A stretch of DNA of 53,483 nucleotides from Emmonsiellopsis sp. PD_33. Lineage: Eukaryota; Ascomycota; Eurotiomycetes; Onygenales; Ajellomycetaceae. Of this stretch, positions 21,473 to 33,057 are shown piece by piece (position 1 is the stretch's first letter; every line of letters begins with the position of its first letter). The stretch spans positions 1-53,483 of the forward strand of contig JANTQF010000238.1 in assembly GCA_032988165.1 (NCBI GenBank). The letters are read 5' to 3'. The notes beneath the pieces are model-generated. The model was not told the DNA's origin. It was given only the letters and a program-made list of their open reading frames with translations, and searched no databases. The position numbers and the translations under genes were made by a program.

Positions 21473-23117
21473 ATGTCGATGGACTGGGACTCCCAGGCGC
21501 AGATGCAGTCGGTGGCTTTCCACCCGCAAGTGCAAACCGCGACGTAAGACCCTTTCTTTTCACCCCGCCAATATGCCTCGAGCAATGACCTAACTATTGT
21601 CTAGGATCCTTTGTTGTAACTGCGGTGCTCCCATCGATGGAACAACCTCGGCCGGTGCTCTATGCGAAGACTGCGTGAAACTCACTGTCGATATCTCACA
21701 AGGAGTTCAACGAGAAGCCACCCTGCACTGCTGCAGGGACTGCGAACGTTGGCTCCAGCCGCCCACCCAGTGGATCAGCGCCGCCCTCGAGTCTAGAGAA
21801 TTGCTTGCGCTATGCCTCCGGAAACTCCGAGGACTGTCCAAGGTTCGGATTATTGATGCGAGCTTTATATGGACCGAGCCCCATTCGAGACGTGTCAAGG
21901 TCAAGATCACTATTCAGCAGGAGGCATTCCAGGGAACGATTCTGCAGCAAACCTTTGAAGTTGAATACGTTGTGGCATCCCAACAATGCCCGGAGTGTGC
22001 CAAGTCATATACAGCCAACACGTGGAGAGCGTCGGTTCAAGTGCGCCAGAAGGTGCCGCACAAGCGGACGTTCCTCTACCTTGAACAGCTGATTCTCAAG
22101 CACTCTGCCCACAAAGATACGATAAATATTAAAGAAGCCAAGGATGGTCTGGACTTCTTTTTCGCCCAACGGAATCACGCGGAGAAACTTGTCGATTTCC
22201 TAGCCTCAGTCGCTCCTGTCCGAGTGAAGAAATCGCAAGAGCTTATTTCCATGGACATCCACACTTCCACCAAGTCATACAAAATCACTTTCTCTGTCTA
22301 TCTGATACCCATTTGCAAAGACGACCTCGTTTCGCTGCCTATCCCTCTGGCCAAATCTTTGGGCAACATCCACCCGCTCACATTGTGCTACCGCGTCGGT
22401 ACTTCGATCAGCTTGCTGGACCCAGCTACCCTCCAAACGGCAGACATCCCATCCCCGATATATTGGCGAACACCGTTCAAAAACCTAGCAGATGTTCAGG
22501 AACTGGTTGAATTCATCGTCATGGACATCGAGCCCGCCGGCCGATCAGTTGGCCATTTCCACCTTGCGGAAGTCACGGTGGCGCGTGCTTCCGACCTCGG
22601 ATCCAACGACAAAACCTACTTCACACGAACCCACCTCGGCGGCGTCCTCCATGTCGGAGACTCCGTGATGGGCTACCTCCTGGCGGGCTCCAACTTCAAC
22701 GAGCCCAACTTCGAAGCCCTGGAAAACAGCCACACCTACAGCTCGACAATACCCGATGTGATGCTTGTCAAGAAACACTACGCACGGAAGAAGAAGCCGA
22801 AGAACAGAGCCTGGCGTCTCAAGCGTATGACTGCCGAGGCGGAGGAGGTTGGCAATTCGAAGAAGCAGGATCAGAATCGGCTGGAGGAAGATTTTGAGAT
22901 GTTCCTACGCGATGTGGAGGAGGATGCTGAGCTGAGGAGTACGCTGGCATTGTATAAGGCGAAGAAATCTAAGGCGGAGGCTGACCGTATGGAAGGGATT
23001 GAGAGGGATGCTATGAGTATTGTGGATGAGGATGATGAGGATGATGAGGATGGGGTTCCGAAGATTAGCATGGACGAGCTCCTGGATGATTTCGAGGAGC
23101 TGAATGTTGAGGATTGA
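21473..23117 (+). CDS. nmd3: 60S ribosomal subunit export adaptor Nmd3
   Basis: Two exons: 21473-21543 and 21605-23117, with a 61-nt intron (GTAAGA donor, CTAG acceptor); 527 residues. The ATG gives MSMDWDSQAQ. The zinc-binding N-terminus holds the family's CxxC pairs: CCNCG ... CEDC, CCRDCERW and CPECAKSYTANTW. The eIF5A-like and OB-like regions follow (VRQKVPHKRTFLYLEQLILK, then NHAEKLVDFLASVAPVRVKKS). The C-terminus is acidic and repetitive (DEDDEDDEDG) and contains Leu/Ile-rich stretches suitable as a Crm1 export signal (MDELLDDFEEL). Nmd3 loads on the nuclear pre-60S particle, recruits Crm1 for export and is released in the cytoplasm. Nearly universal and essential in eukaryotes; length is normal. 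Confidence 0.96.
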
Positions 23118-23373
23118 GCGGGTTCCTTTGCAAATATTTTTTTCCTAATTCGAGACGACTAATATTTTCTGTTTGGCATTTATGATGGGCTATTGGCGTT
23201 CTCTTTCTTTTTTGCTCCTGAGTTTATAGATATGATATGTTAAATACAAAAAGGATAAAAAGGGGGATGGATGGCAAAGTCATATGATGGAGATAACGAA
23301 GAAAAAGAAAACAGTAATCGAGGATTCTTCCTTTCTCATCGTAGCAAAAAAGTAGCATGCATACATACACATC

Positions 23374-24396
23374 CTAGAAAATCTTCCCCAACACCCTCTT
23401 CTCATCCGGATCCAGCCCCCTCTCCCCCTTCGCCTTCGCCGCCCCCTTCCCACCACCCATAACCTCATTCTGCCTAAACACCCTCCTCACATCCACAGGC
23501 GCACTCTGCACCCCCCCGCCCTCCCCCTCCCCACCAGCACCCGCATCTGCGCCGCCGGCGGCCTTCCCCCTCCCCTTCTCCGCCCTCTTCCTCCGAATCC
23601 CCTCGACCACCCTCCCCCTCTCCACCCCCTCCAAAAACGCCTTCTCCTCCTTCTTCGCCCTCGAATCCTCAATCCTCCTCTTCGCCTCCCTCTCCGCCCT
23701 CTCCCTCTGCACCTGCTCCATCAAATCCGCCCACTTATACCCCGTCAAATACTTCATATTCCACACATCATCATGGTACCAGCCGCCTTTCTTGCCGCCG
23801 ACGATGTGCGCGTTGAGCGTCTCGGCGCAGATCTTCGCGGTGCGTTTGGAGGCGAACTCGACCCAGCCGTCGGTGTAGGTGCGGCGTTTGTTGCGGGGCC
23901 GTTTGGCGGATAGGGAGTTGCTGTTGGGGGGTGTGTAGGGGGAGAGGAAGATTTTTGTGATGGGGCCGAAGCCGCGGTGGGTGAGGAGGGAGTTGAGGGC
24001 GGAGGGTTTGAGGTAGGGGGGTAGGGAGGAGAGGTAGATTACGCCGGTTTTGTTCTTTTTGCGTGTTGTCGTGGTGGGGAGTGGTTTTGATTTTGAGGTT
24101 GGTTTTTCTTCTTCTTGCTCTTCGTTTTCATCATCATGTTCGTCCTGATCCTGATCCTGATCCTCATCGTCGTCATTCCCATCCTCATCCTGAGCCTCAA
24201 CCTCAACACCCCCATCCTCACTCGCCCCCTCACTCTCTCCCTCACTCTCGCTCCCAGAACCAGCCAGCTTCCGCCTCTTCGACACCCGCCCCTTAGTCTC
24301 CCGCGCATCATCGGAATCATATCCGCGATCACTCTCCCCGCCCTCACCGTCGCTCGAGTCGATGTCGAGGAACTCGTTGCGTTTTCGGACTGCCAT
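23374..24396 (-). CDS. esf2: Pre-rRNA processing factor Esf2 (ABT1 family, RRM)
   Basis: Single exon, 340 residues from the ATG giving MAVRKRNEF. The first ~115 residues are acidic and low-complexity (runs of Asp/Gln/Glu). The RRM follows at about 120-215: TGVIYLSSLPPYLKPSALNS (RNP2-like), then GFGPITKIFLSP and TDGWVEFASKRTAKICAETL. The ABT1/Esf2 signature comes next: HDDVWNMKYLTGYKWADLME, with a basic coiled region after it. In yeast Esf2 binds the SSU processome and stimulates the helicase Dbp8 for early 18S cleavages in the nucleolus. A Gly/Ala/Glu-rich insert (GADAGAGGEGEGGG) lies in the C-terminal third, where codons turn G-rich; before ~23775 (coding direction) they are C-rich. Confidence 0.93.
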   Translation of the reverse strand: MAVRKRNEFLDIDSSDGEGGESDRGYDSDDARETKGRVSKRRKLAGSGSESEGESEGASEDGGVEVEAQDEDGNDDDEDQDQDQDEHDDENEEQEEEKPTSKSKPLPTTTTRKKNKTGVIYLSSLPPYLKPSALNSLLTHRGFGPITKIFLSPYTPPNSNSLSAKRPRNKRRTYTDGWVEFASKRTAKICAETLNAHIVGGKKGGWYHDDVWNMKYLTGYKWADLMEQVQRERAEREAKRRIEDSRAKKEEKAFLEGVERGRVVEGIRRKRAEKGRGKAAGGADAGAGGEGEGGGVQSAPVDVRRVFRQNEVMGGGKGAAKAKGERGLDPDEKRVLGKIF

Positions 24397-25063
24397 CGTT
24401 TGCTGCCTCTCACACACACACTCTTTCCCTGTGTGTATATGCAGGTGTGGGTACGTGGTGGGAAAATAGAATAGAATAGGTAAAGAGCAGGGATAGACAG
24501 TTGAGTTATTCTGTTTTGCGTGGCAGAGAGGGTGAAGTAGAGGTAGGTTGTTCAATGTTGAGATGGGTTAAAAAAAAGTTTGGGTTTTGCGGAGATTCGG
24601 CTGAACGCAGGTATTTAGGTGGTCTGTGCGTTGACCTCGTTCCCCTTTCTACGTGAGCTTTTTCATTTCTACAAAATATATAGTCTAGGATGAAGTTTCA
24701 AGAAAATGATACATATTAGTTATAAAACATAGCTCATAGAGCTGCGGGCCGAGACTAAAAACGATCCTATTCATTACATCCCACCACGCCGGTAAACGCC
24801 ATGTTCTCCCTACACATCGATAGTAGGTAAATCGAAATCTCGAATCGGGGGATAGCACGCCGAATAATAAATAATCATGGACAAAACGCAAATATGTATA
24901 CACGCGGGGTATATAGGTATATAGTATGGCCAGAAAGACAAGGAAAAGCAAACCCAATCCCGAAGGCATGCAGAAAAAATCACGCGCAAGCAATATTAGT
25001 TATTCATTACAACCACGTCCAACCTGTCGGTCAGTCACATCCATACAGGAACCTCCCTACCTC
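24397..25063. other. esf2 promoter and GH125 gene 3' flank
   Basis: 667 bp. Near esf2 there are CACACA and A-rich tracts; from ~24660 the sequence is AT-rich and should hold the 3' UTR of the GH125 gene. No coding potential seen. Confidence 0.65.
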
Positions 25064-26878
25064 CTACTCACCACTTCCGATTATGTATGGTTTTGCATAT
25101 TTTCCGAAAATTAAATGCGGTTTCTTCTCTGCCAGTTCCAAAATGGTCTGCGCAAAGACACTGTTCGCCCACGCAAACCAGCTGCGCGTGTACTCGCTGA
25201 CAGCATTCACGTTGACGCTTTCGTGAATCAGGCCGAGAAGGCTCGAGTCGCGCACCATGTTTATGGATTCGGTGATTTCGGCGTCCGAGTTGGAGGTACG
25301 TGCCCGTACGAGGACGGACATTGGCCAGGCATTTTGGAGGCCGACTGTGTAGGGATGGGGTTAGAGGTGTCCTTTTTATGTTTTTGGGGGTACAGGGGAA
25401 GGTAAAGTTGGATAGATGGGGGACTTACTATGAGGCCCACCAATGCCATGGAACCCGGAGCCAGTTAGGTAGTATGGGTTTCCATCCTTGGATAGGATCA
25501 TCTTCCGGGTATTTTGATAGATTTTATCGTCCTGGTCAACAAAACCTAGCAGGGGCAAGGAAAGTAATGATGGAAGGTTCGCATCGTCCATGAGCAGGGA
25601 AGAGCCGTATCCATCGATCTCGAACGCGAATACATCACCCCATTTTTTCGTCGAAACAATGCCGTGTTCATAAATACCCTCTTCAATTGTGCGTGCCTTG
25701 TGTAGGAGAGTCTGGGTGAGCTCCGCGGGCCCGCCAGCGGCTTTGATCGTTTGCGCCGTGCGCTTCAATTCAACGGCCATCATGGCGTTGGCGGGGATAA
25801 AGTAGCCGAAGATAGTGGTGTCGTCACTTGGACGGAATGCGCTGCGGACAAGGCCGGTTCCGTTGTTGAGAGGGTTTCCAACTCCTTTCAAACTTAGGGT
25901 TTCTGTTCCGATATCAGTCATGCGTTGGAATGTATATTCGTTGCGGACATATTGCCCGTTTTCGTCGAAAGTGGGTTCGGACTGTTGCTGGATAACACGC
26001 AGGACGGTGTCGACGGCGCTATACCACCTCTTGGTAACGAAATTGGTGGATTTTGTATGGGAATAGAATTGATTTCCCAGTGCAAGGAAGTTGGCAAGGG
26101 AATCAAGCTCGTATTTGCATTCAAAGACGACAGATGGTTCGTAGGCTGGGTGCACAGTGTCTTGCTGAGTGCTAGGGGTGGGTTCAAGGCCGCTTGGAGG
26201 CGGTGGTTGGAAGGCGTTGCAGTACGGAGACTGAAGCACAAACTCAACCTGAGTGTTTATGGCTCCTAGTATGAGATTTTCGATATTGGGATCCTTCTTC
26301 GCAAGCGATTGGTATTGTGTAAGCTGGTTTGTTGAGTCACGCAGCCACTCCGCGTTTATATCTCCCGTGACGATAAACGACTGTGGCCCCTGCCATGGCG
26401 CATCTTGTCTTTTGGACTTTGATTTCTTTGACCCGGATCCAGGCACGTGCCATCGTACGGTTGTGTCTACGGTGTTTGGGAAAGCGTTGCGGAATATCTG
26501 GGCGAGGTCCTTGTCAACCATGCGCGAGGTGACATCGTCGATTACTTGTTCGACGAGAGGGGACGAAAAGGTCCGACAGGCTTCGTTGGGTCGCTGGAAG
26601 GGAAGTTTTAGGGGGCCCTCTGAGTACGGGGGACTGGCGCGGGGGTGGTCAGTTAGCTGTGCTGGAGCTTATAAAGTCACTGCGCAGTCAGAGCTATGGA
26701 GGAAAGGAAAGGAGACTCACTGTCTCACTGCAGAATACTCGACATAGTCCGGACAAGCCTGGGCCAGCGCCGCCCGGTCATCTCGCCGGGCTGGTCCAGG
26801 GGAGCCGGCAGCCAGGACATAGTCCGAATGGGACGCCAGGACGCCAAGCACCAGGGCGGTTTGCGAAAGAGCTCTCAT
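25064..26878 (-). CDS. Secreted GH125 / Mug157-like protein
   Basis: Three exons: 26878-26721, 26633-25429 and 25344-25064, with introns of 87 and 84 nt; 547 residues. Residues 1-23 form a signal peptide (MRALSQTALVLGVLASHSDY...). The body matches glycoside hydrolase family 125 (formerly DUF1237, fission yeast Mug157): PPYSEGPLKLPFQRP near the start, the strongly conserved FIVTGDINAEWLRDSTNQL around 125-145, FECKYELDSLANFLAL, and GSGFHGIGGPHIGLQNAWPM across the last intron. Bacterial GH125 enzymes are exo-alpha-1,6-mannosidases; the fungal substrate is not established, so mannosidase activity is inferred. The route is secretory. A second glycan-trimming gene (GH47) lies 22 kb to the right. 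Confidence 0.88.
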
Positions 26879-27446
26879 GGCGTCACCGGGCTGCGCAGCA
26901 TGGAAAGCAGAGAAAACAGACTGAGAGAGAAAAGACCAGTCGGGCAGTTGTTGGATTTGGCAGCTTGTCGGCCTGAGGTTGGCCTGACGTCGAGAGCTTT
27001 AAGGAACATCGCGAGCTGGAGCTGGGAGTGTGGGGTAGGCGGCTGAGTCAGCAGCTCCTGGTTAGCGCCGTCGATCTGCTTGGAATATTGTTCATGGCAT
27101 CCCCTACATGGTTACATCCGTGGGCTGCAAACAACCCCATTAGGGTACTGCTTGCATGCACTGTACATGTATGTGTAGTGCTGTACCCCGCTTGACGGGA
27201 AGCCTGGCACGGGCTGCGAGAACTGGAGCCGGCATCTCCTCCAGCCCAAACCCAATACAACCGAGCAACCATGTATTTTATGTTGGCGGGAATGTTCGAA
27301 AGGATTCAGGTGTCTTATTGGTAAGTTGATTATTGAATGGGGAGCTTACTCCGCATCGATGTATCTATATCTCAAGTCGTATTGCCAGGGATAAAGTAGT
27401 TACTACCTAGGTAAAGTTCCAACTTGCCGGTGACCAAGCCCTCCAT
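26879..27446. other. GH125 gene promoter and pol32 3' flank
   Basis: 568 bp with no convincing ORF. A CRE-like TGACGTCG lies at ~26986-26993, ~110 bp upstream of the GH125 start. Confidence 0.6.
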
Positions 27447-29301
27447 CTATGGCTTCTTCCCAAAGAACGACATAATAGTCCCCTGTCCAGTCTTCGGGCC
27501 TCCCTTTCCAGCCTTTGGCGCAACAGATACAGCCGGCTTCCGTTTCGGAGGCGGGGCTTCGTCTTCGGAAAATGATTCCCAGGCTGGCTCTTCCTTTGTG
27601 ACTGTATTTCCATAGAGAATATTGTCAGCGACAACTCGATTGACATGATAGGAGCCTACAGTAGTAATGGATTTGGGCATGTATATTAGGTACGCACTTA
27701 GATACCCCTCTGCGTCTCTCGTCACCTTCTTCTTCATCACCTGCCGTCTCCCCCGCCTTCGGCCTTTTGGTGCGGGGGAAGAGCCCTCCTTTGGTTCGGG
27801 CTTGGGAGATTCTTCTGCTGGTGGAGTTTCGGTCTTGGCGGTTTCTGGCTCTTCCGCGGGGAGGTCGGGTGCGTCGGTCATTTCCTCGTCTGTTTTTGTC
27901 AGTATAGGACATAGGGGACCTAGTTAAGGGGGACGAGCTACCGTCCATCATTTTTCGAAGTTTTTCTTCTCTCTCCCTTCTCGTCTCTCGCTTCTTGTCG
28001 GTAGTCTTTGTCCCAGAATCCAAGAAGAGATCTTCTCGTTCTTCCTCGGACGCATCGTCTAGGACAACTGTAACATATTAGTCCTGTAGATGGTCATTCC
28101 GATAATTAACCTCCACTTACCATCGCTGGGCTCAGCCTGCTTACAACATTAGCATTGACTCGGGTAATTATGACCATTCGGGGACTTACAGATTCCACCT
28201 CTGAAGGAGTAGATCTTTCAGGAGTTTCCTTCTTAGCCTTAGGTTTCGCCTTGGCAAATGCTTTGAATATATTCGAGCGGTCCCGTTTGAGCGTACTGGG
28301 TTTATCGCCTGATTTCCCTTGACTGTGGGTGCTGCTAGGGGTATGCGAAGATTGCTTGGATGACGATTGGGTTGCTGAAGGTTTAATTTGCGATTGAGAA
28401 GTTTCTTCCTTTTTGGTAGCTTTGGGTGCTTCCTCTGTTTTGGTTATCTTTGGCTTCTTCACAACTTCAGCCGGAGCTGGCGGTGGCGGGGCGGGAGGAA
28501 GTCCGGATCGCCGCTGTAGGGTCATGAAAGCGCATTAGTCGGGGTTAGGTTTATGGGGAATAACTGATCCTAGAGTCTTACCTTGACGTTCTTATTCTGT
28601 ATCATGCCGTACCGTCTGCCATGTTCAAGAGGGTCTTCTGGCTGAGATACCAATAGATCGTGTCCAATATCAGCCAGGACATTCAAGTCCTGCAGCCGCG
28701 TCGGTTGGACGCTGTGTACAAAAATTGAAAATATAGTCTGATATAGACTCTTCGCATCTGTCGACGACATTAGTATAGGGTTTCGAGAGGATAACATAAC
28801 ATCAGTTCAGCGAACGAAACCTACCAGCCAAATCCTCCTCCCGCACCAACGTAATAGCTGTGACTGGAGGAATATCCTCTGCATCATCTCCCTGCTGCAC
28901 AACCTGGCTGCTCATAAACGGACTGCTCTGCATGACCTCATCTTCGCCATCTTTGACATGGCCGTTTAGGGGACGCTTTTGAACCGGCACCTGAGTGCCA
29001 GTGATGAGATAAGTTGCGCTGACACTCCGTGGCTTCTTCGAGTTCTCGACCCGGTGGAATTCATAGAGCATGCTTGTTTGACCGGTCAGTACATGAATTC
29101 CCTAGGATATGTTTATGTCCTAACACACCGTTTTGCTAGGTTGGAATGGACCTTCAGCGCTCTGCTCAAGGAACGATATGTGACCTATACGGAGGGTTAG
29201 GAATGTCAAAAGCTGCTGGTCTCGGGGTGTGCTGGATAACTTACGATCTCCTGCTCATTGAGCACCTGCTCCGCGAGATACTTTTTGTAATTGGCAGCCA
29301 T
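27447..29301 (-). CDS. pol32: DNA polymerase delta subunit Pol32/Cdc27 (POLD3)
   Basis: Nine exons: 29301-29245, 29184-29129, 29072-28825, 28757-28582, 28513-28190, 28136-28121, 28067-27942, 27889-27698 and 27601-27447; total 449 residues. Exon 6 is only 16 nt. The N-terminal winged-helix region that binds the B-subunit starts MAANYKKYLAEQVLNEQEI and includes VTYRSLSRALKVHSNLAKRM. Then comes a long Lys/Glu/Ser-rich linker. The protein ends with a textbook PCNA-binding PIP box, QGTIMSFF (438-445). Pol32 joins pol delta to PCNA and is also a subunit of translesion polymerase zeta, so it serves replication, break-induced replication and lesion bypass. It lies head to head with rad18, which ubiquitinates PCNA to start lesion bypass. 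Two MCB sites lie between them. Confidence 0.93.
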
Positions 29302-29361
29302 CCTGCGTGCGGAATCCATACATCTATTGACGTTGTCTCTGCAGATTCTCTGATGTCGTCA

Positions 29362-29367
29362 ACGCGT
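29362..29367. promoter_or_regulatory. MCB element ACGCGT (first)
   Basis: Perfect MluI cell-cycle box, 61 bp upstream of the pol32 ATG and ~180 bp upstream of the rad18 ATG. MBF targets in yeasts include DNA replication and repair genes. Confidence 0.6.
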
Positions 29368-29383
29368 CGGGCGTGATCAATTA

Positions 29384-29389
29384 ACGCGT
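29384..29389. promoter_or_regulatory. MCB element ACGCGT (second)
   Basis: Second perfect copy, 22 bp (about two helical turns) from the first. Paired MCBs are the usual arrangement in MBF-driven promoters. Confidence 0.6.
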
Positions 29390-29542
29390 CTTAGTCATCC
29401 GGTCTTGGCATTTCTCTATCAAACTCCCGAAGCCAACGACGACGAGAACGAGCAGAACTACGCGGTGGACAATCGCGAAATAACATCGGCCAATACCACT
29501 ATTTCCATTCTATCGCATTGCCCTACTCCCACAGCAAGACTA

Positions 29543-31107
29543 ATGGACAATGCCTACGACATCCCAGACTCAACAGACTGGCTCAACACGCCCCTTTCGC
29601 AGCTCGCCCGCGTAGAATCCGCCCTCCGCTGCCAAGTATGCAAGGACTTTTTCGATAATCCCGTCATCACCTCTTGCTCTCACACCTTCTGCTCGCTATG
29701 TATACGCCGCTGTCTAAGTACCGAGGGGAAATGCCCAGCTTGCCGCAGCGGGGATCAGGAGCTGAGGCTGCGGCGGAACTGGGCGATGCAGGAGTTGGTG
29801 GATTCGTTCAAGGCGGCACGTCCGACTGTGTTGGATTTTGCTAAGGGGGCCGCGGCGAGGTTAGCGCAGCGGGAGGAAGATGGGGAGCAGGGCGATGTTG
29901 AGTTGCCTGTGGCGAAGAAGAGAAAGGTGGATAATGTTTCGGAGGTGGATAAGGAGAGGAATGCGAGCAACGGGCTGAGAAGGACTAGATCGCAGAGCAG
30001 AAGATCGGAGACGGAGAGACAGGAGATTCATGTGGAGGTTATCGAGGATACCGATGATGACGGGGATAAGGATTTTGAACCAGGTATGTTTATTGTTGTC
30101 TGGGTACATGCGGTAGGTTAATAACATATTTAATATCTGCAGATGACGGTCTAGTCGCCTGCCCGGTCTGCGGCCGGAGAATGAAGAATGAATTTGTCTA
30201 CTCTCATCTGGATAGATGTCCCGGTTCCTCACAGCCATCCTCACAACCACCGGCCCGGTCGAAGTTACTCGGGTACGTCTCCTCAATCACCCCTTACCCG
30301 TTCACAAAACACATCCAAACTAACAAATACCCCCTTAGCCCCGGACCCAGCCCCTCCCGCCCCCTTTCCCAACGACCAACCCCAACACCATCATTAACAC
30401 CAACCCCAACATCATCAGACGTCCCCAAACGCGTTCCAGCCCTAAACTACGACATCCTCAAAGACCCCGCCCTCCGCCGCAAGCTCAAAGAACAAGGAAT
30501 CCCCGACTGGGGCCCCCGCGAGCTCCTCAAACGGCGCCACAAAGAATGGTTGAACCTCTGCAACGCAAACCTAGACGGCAAGGTGCAGAAACGCCGGACC
30601 GAATTACTCCGCGAGCTAGATATTTGGGAACGAACGCAGGGCGGGCACGCCGCGGCGTCGGGGGGTTTTGGTGGTGGTGGCGGTTTTGGAACGGGGAATA
30701 CGGTTATGAGGAAGGATTTTGACAAGTCGGCTTGGTCGAGTGCGCATGGGGATGATTATAAGACTCTTATTGCGAATGCGCGGAGGAAAAGGGAGCAGAA
30801 TGTGGTGTGCGCTGCGCCATCACCCCCGCCACAACAACCGCCACAACAACAGACGACACTGGCAGATGATAGGAATGAAGAAGTCGTGGCGGAGGGGGAA
30901 AGCAACAGGTCTGAACTGAATCAGAATAGAAGCCAACTGACCCCCTCTAGTAACCAGCAGGAGCCGCGGGGGCAGGCGAGCGCAGACGGACGGCGAAGGG
31001 GTATACCCGAACGAGGCGGGGATGGAATAGAATGGGGTATGCAAGAACCCGATAGACAGAGAATAGTCGAAGATGAGAACGGTCGCGTATGGGTTTTTTC
31101 AGCGTAG
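29543..31107 (+). CDS. rad18: Postreplication repair E3 ubiquitin ligase Rad18
   Basis: Three exons: 29543-30083, 30143-30272 and 30339-31107; 479 residues. The start is the ATG giving MDNAYDIPDSTDWLNTPL, the conserved N-terminus; the frame is open upstream but not conserved. The RING finger (C3HC4) is at 30-70 (CQVCKDFF ... CSHTFCSLCIRRCLS ... CPACR), the UBZ zinc finger at 187-206 (CPVCGRRMKN ... HLDRC) and a SAP DNA-binding segment at about 260-295 (LKEQGIPDWGPRELLKRRHKEW). Rad18 with Rad6 monoubiquitinates PCNA at stalled forks and so recruits translesion polymerases. The second intron (66 nt) has a proper CTAAC branch point but no stop and keeps frame, so retention would insert 22 residues between UBZ and SAP. 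Gly- and Gln-rich tracts fill the C-terminus. Confidence 0.95.
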
Positions 31108-31223
31108 CGCTGGCGTTTTTTGCAAAATATATAAGAATAAAATAAATACCCCTGAAATGTTTCTAATAAAGTTGCGTATGCCTCTCTCTCTAGTGGGGAT
31201 AAATTACTAAATTATTATTATCA

Positions 31224-33057
31224 TTACTCCGCAAATATCTTCTCCGCGTTTCCAGCCTTCCTCTCTTTCTCCTTCGGATTATCCTCAATAGACATCTGCG
31301 AGAGCTTCCCGATACTATCATCTAGATCAGAATCATACCCCGCGGACACATTCTCCTTCTCCTTCTCCTTCTGCTCTGCCTCCCTCTCCCTCTCCCTCCC
31401 CTCCACCTCGAACCTCTCCAACTCCACCAACCTCCTCCTCGTCGCCTCCGCCTCCTCCACATCCCTCGCCTCCCTCTCCCGCATCTCCATAGCCTCAAGC
31501 TCCTCATCCAACTCCCCCTCATCAACCACCAGCGCCGCCTCACTAATCACACCCCCAATCTCATCCACCTTCCCCATCTCCCCCCTCAACTCCTCAACCA
31601 CATCCTCCACCCTCTCCACCCCTCCGACCCGCTCACGCAGCGATCTCAACGCCCCCGTGCTCGCCTCCATCACGCGGACGATCTCCACCTGATCCGCCGC
31701 CTGCTCGAGTTTCATATATACCTCTTCGAGCTGGAGTAAAGTGTCAGTTCGCTGTTTGAGGTTGTGTTCTGCGAGCTTTTTGGAGCGGAGGGAGGAGAGG
31801 GCGAGAATGCGGTTTTTGTTTGCCAGGGCGGTTTGGGCGGATTGGGTGAGGGTGGTTATTTTGGTGGTTAGCTGGGTGGTTTGGAGGGTTAGGGTTGCTA
31901 TTACGGTTTTTAGGGAGGCGATGGTGCGGTCGTGGGGGGTGAGGGTGGCGGTTTTGTCGCCGGGGGTTTTGAATTTGATGGTCTGGGATTTTTGTTAGGA
32001 GGGGGTGTCCTGGAGAAAGTGAGATGCGGTAGGGGGGGTAAGAGGTACCTCTCCATCGTATATAATTGCGTTCTCATCTCGAGATAGGAATGTAAGGAGG
32101 ACGTCAATGTCGAGAGGTGACAGATGTGTCTGCGCGCCTGATATGCGAGCAAATCGCTTCGTAAACATTTCCTTTGAGTATATGCAGTCCATGCTTGTAT
32201 TATGCGACTTTGAAGCCACTGCGAGGATGCTTTTTGCTACTGCCTGGTGAGAGAATTATTAGATGGGGATCTATGAACCATCTCGCCTAGAATCAAAATC
32301 CTACATCGAAACTAATCAAGAAGTTAGGATTAAACAACATACCTTCAAATTATCAACCAAAACCAAATTCCTCGCCTGCAGCCTCCCCGACCCATCAGCA
32401 TCGGATATAAACCCCCTAAGCTGCTTCATACTCCACCCCATGACCTGCGATAACGTCGGGGGTGAAGGTAGCCGTATCCACGACGTAATAAAGGGACTAG
32501 TCACGCTCGTATGAAACGTCTCGAGGGGTATCATGGTATTAGATCGGATCGCTTCGTCCTGTATATCAACGTTAGCATTAACCGCCCCAGATGTATAGAC
32601 CCTGTTATATAACAGAAGGATCAAAACACACAACAACAGTCCCCAGAGCCACCGGCCTTCCCCACTCCGCCGTCTCCAGCTCGGCTATCAACGCATTGTT
32701 CACCCTTAGCACAAGCAAATCACTCTTGTTGCACGCTGTATCCTCCTCGCTATGGCCATGACGGCCCGATGCCGAGGAGGAGGAGGAGTGAATAACGCCC
32801 GCCAGCGCAGCATGGGCTAGTGCCCGCTGCCATGCTGCGATGTTCGTCGCGTATCCGTCTGGATTCGTATGGCGTTGGGTAGAGAAGTCGGAGTAGAGGG
32901 AGGGGAGGCGGGCTCTGTTATTTGTTGACTGGGTAGTTAGTTTTCTGGGATTTATGCGCTGTCGCTCTGGGTAGAGCTGTTGGGGCGGATTGAGAGTGAT
33001 AGCGGACCTTCGAAAGGACTCCTCGTTTGCAAGGAGGTATGTTAGGAGCTCGCTCAT
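31224..33057 (-). CDS. chm7: ESCRT-III related SNF7-family protein (Chm7/CHMP7)
   Basis: Four exons: 33057-32632, 32558-32343, 32243-32049 and 31982-31224, with introns of 73, 99 and 66 nt; 531 residues. The N-terminal half is the winged-helix-like part of CHMP7 (MSELLTYLLANEESFRR, later VMGWSMKQLRGFISDADGSG and NLVLVDNLKAVAKSILA). The C-terminal half is a SNF7 coiled coil with alternating charge (TLLQLEEVYMKLEQAADQVEIVRVMEASTGAL). An acidic segment with possible MIM motif (DSDLDDSIGKLSQMS) lies near the end. CHMP7/Chm7 works with the LEM proteins at the inner nuclear membrane in nuclear envelope sealing and pore quality control. It is convergent with rad18 (116-bp gap). Codons turn from C-rich to G-rich at ~31735. 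Confidence 0.85.

Larger units (their letters stand above)
29302..29542. promoter_or_regulatory. Bidirectional promoter, pol32 / rad18, with paired MCB sites
   Basis: 241 bp between the two start codons. It contains two perfect ACGCGT hexamers, 22 bp apart, near its left half. The rad18 frame is open upstream of the chosen ATG through much of this stretch, but that part looks like leader, not conserved protein. Confidence 0.75.
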
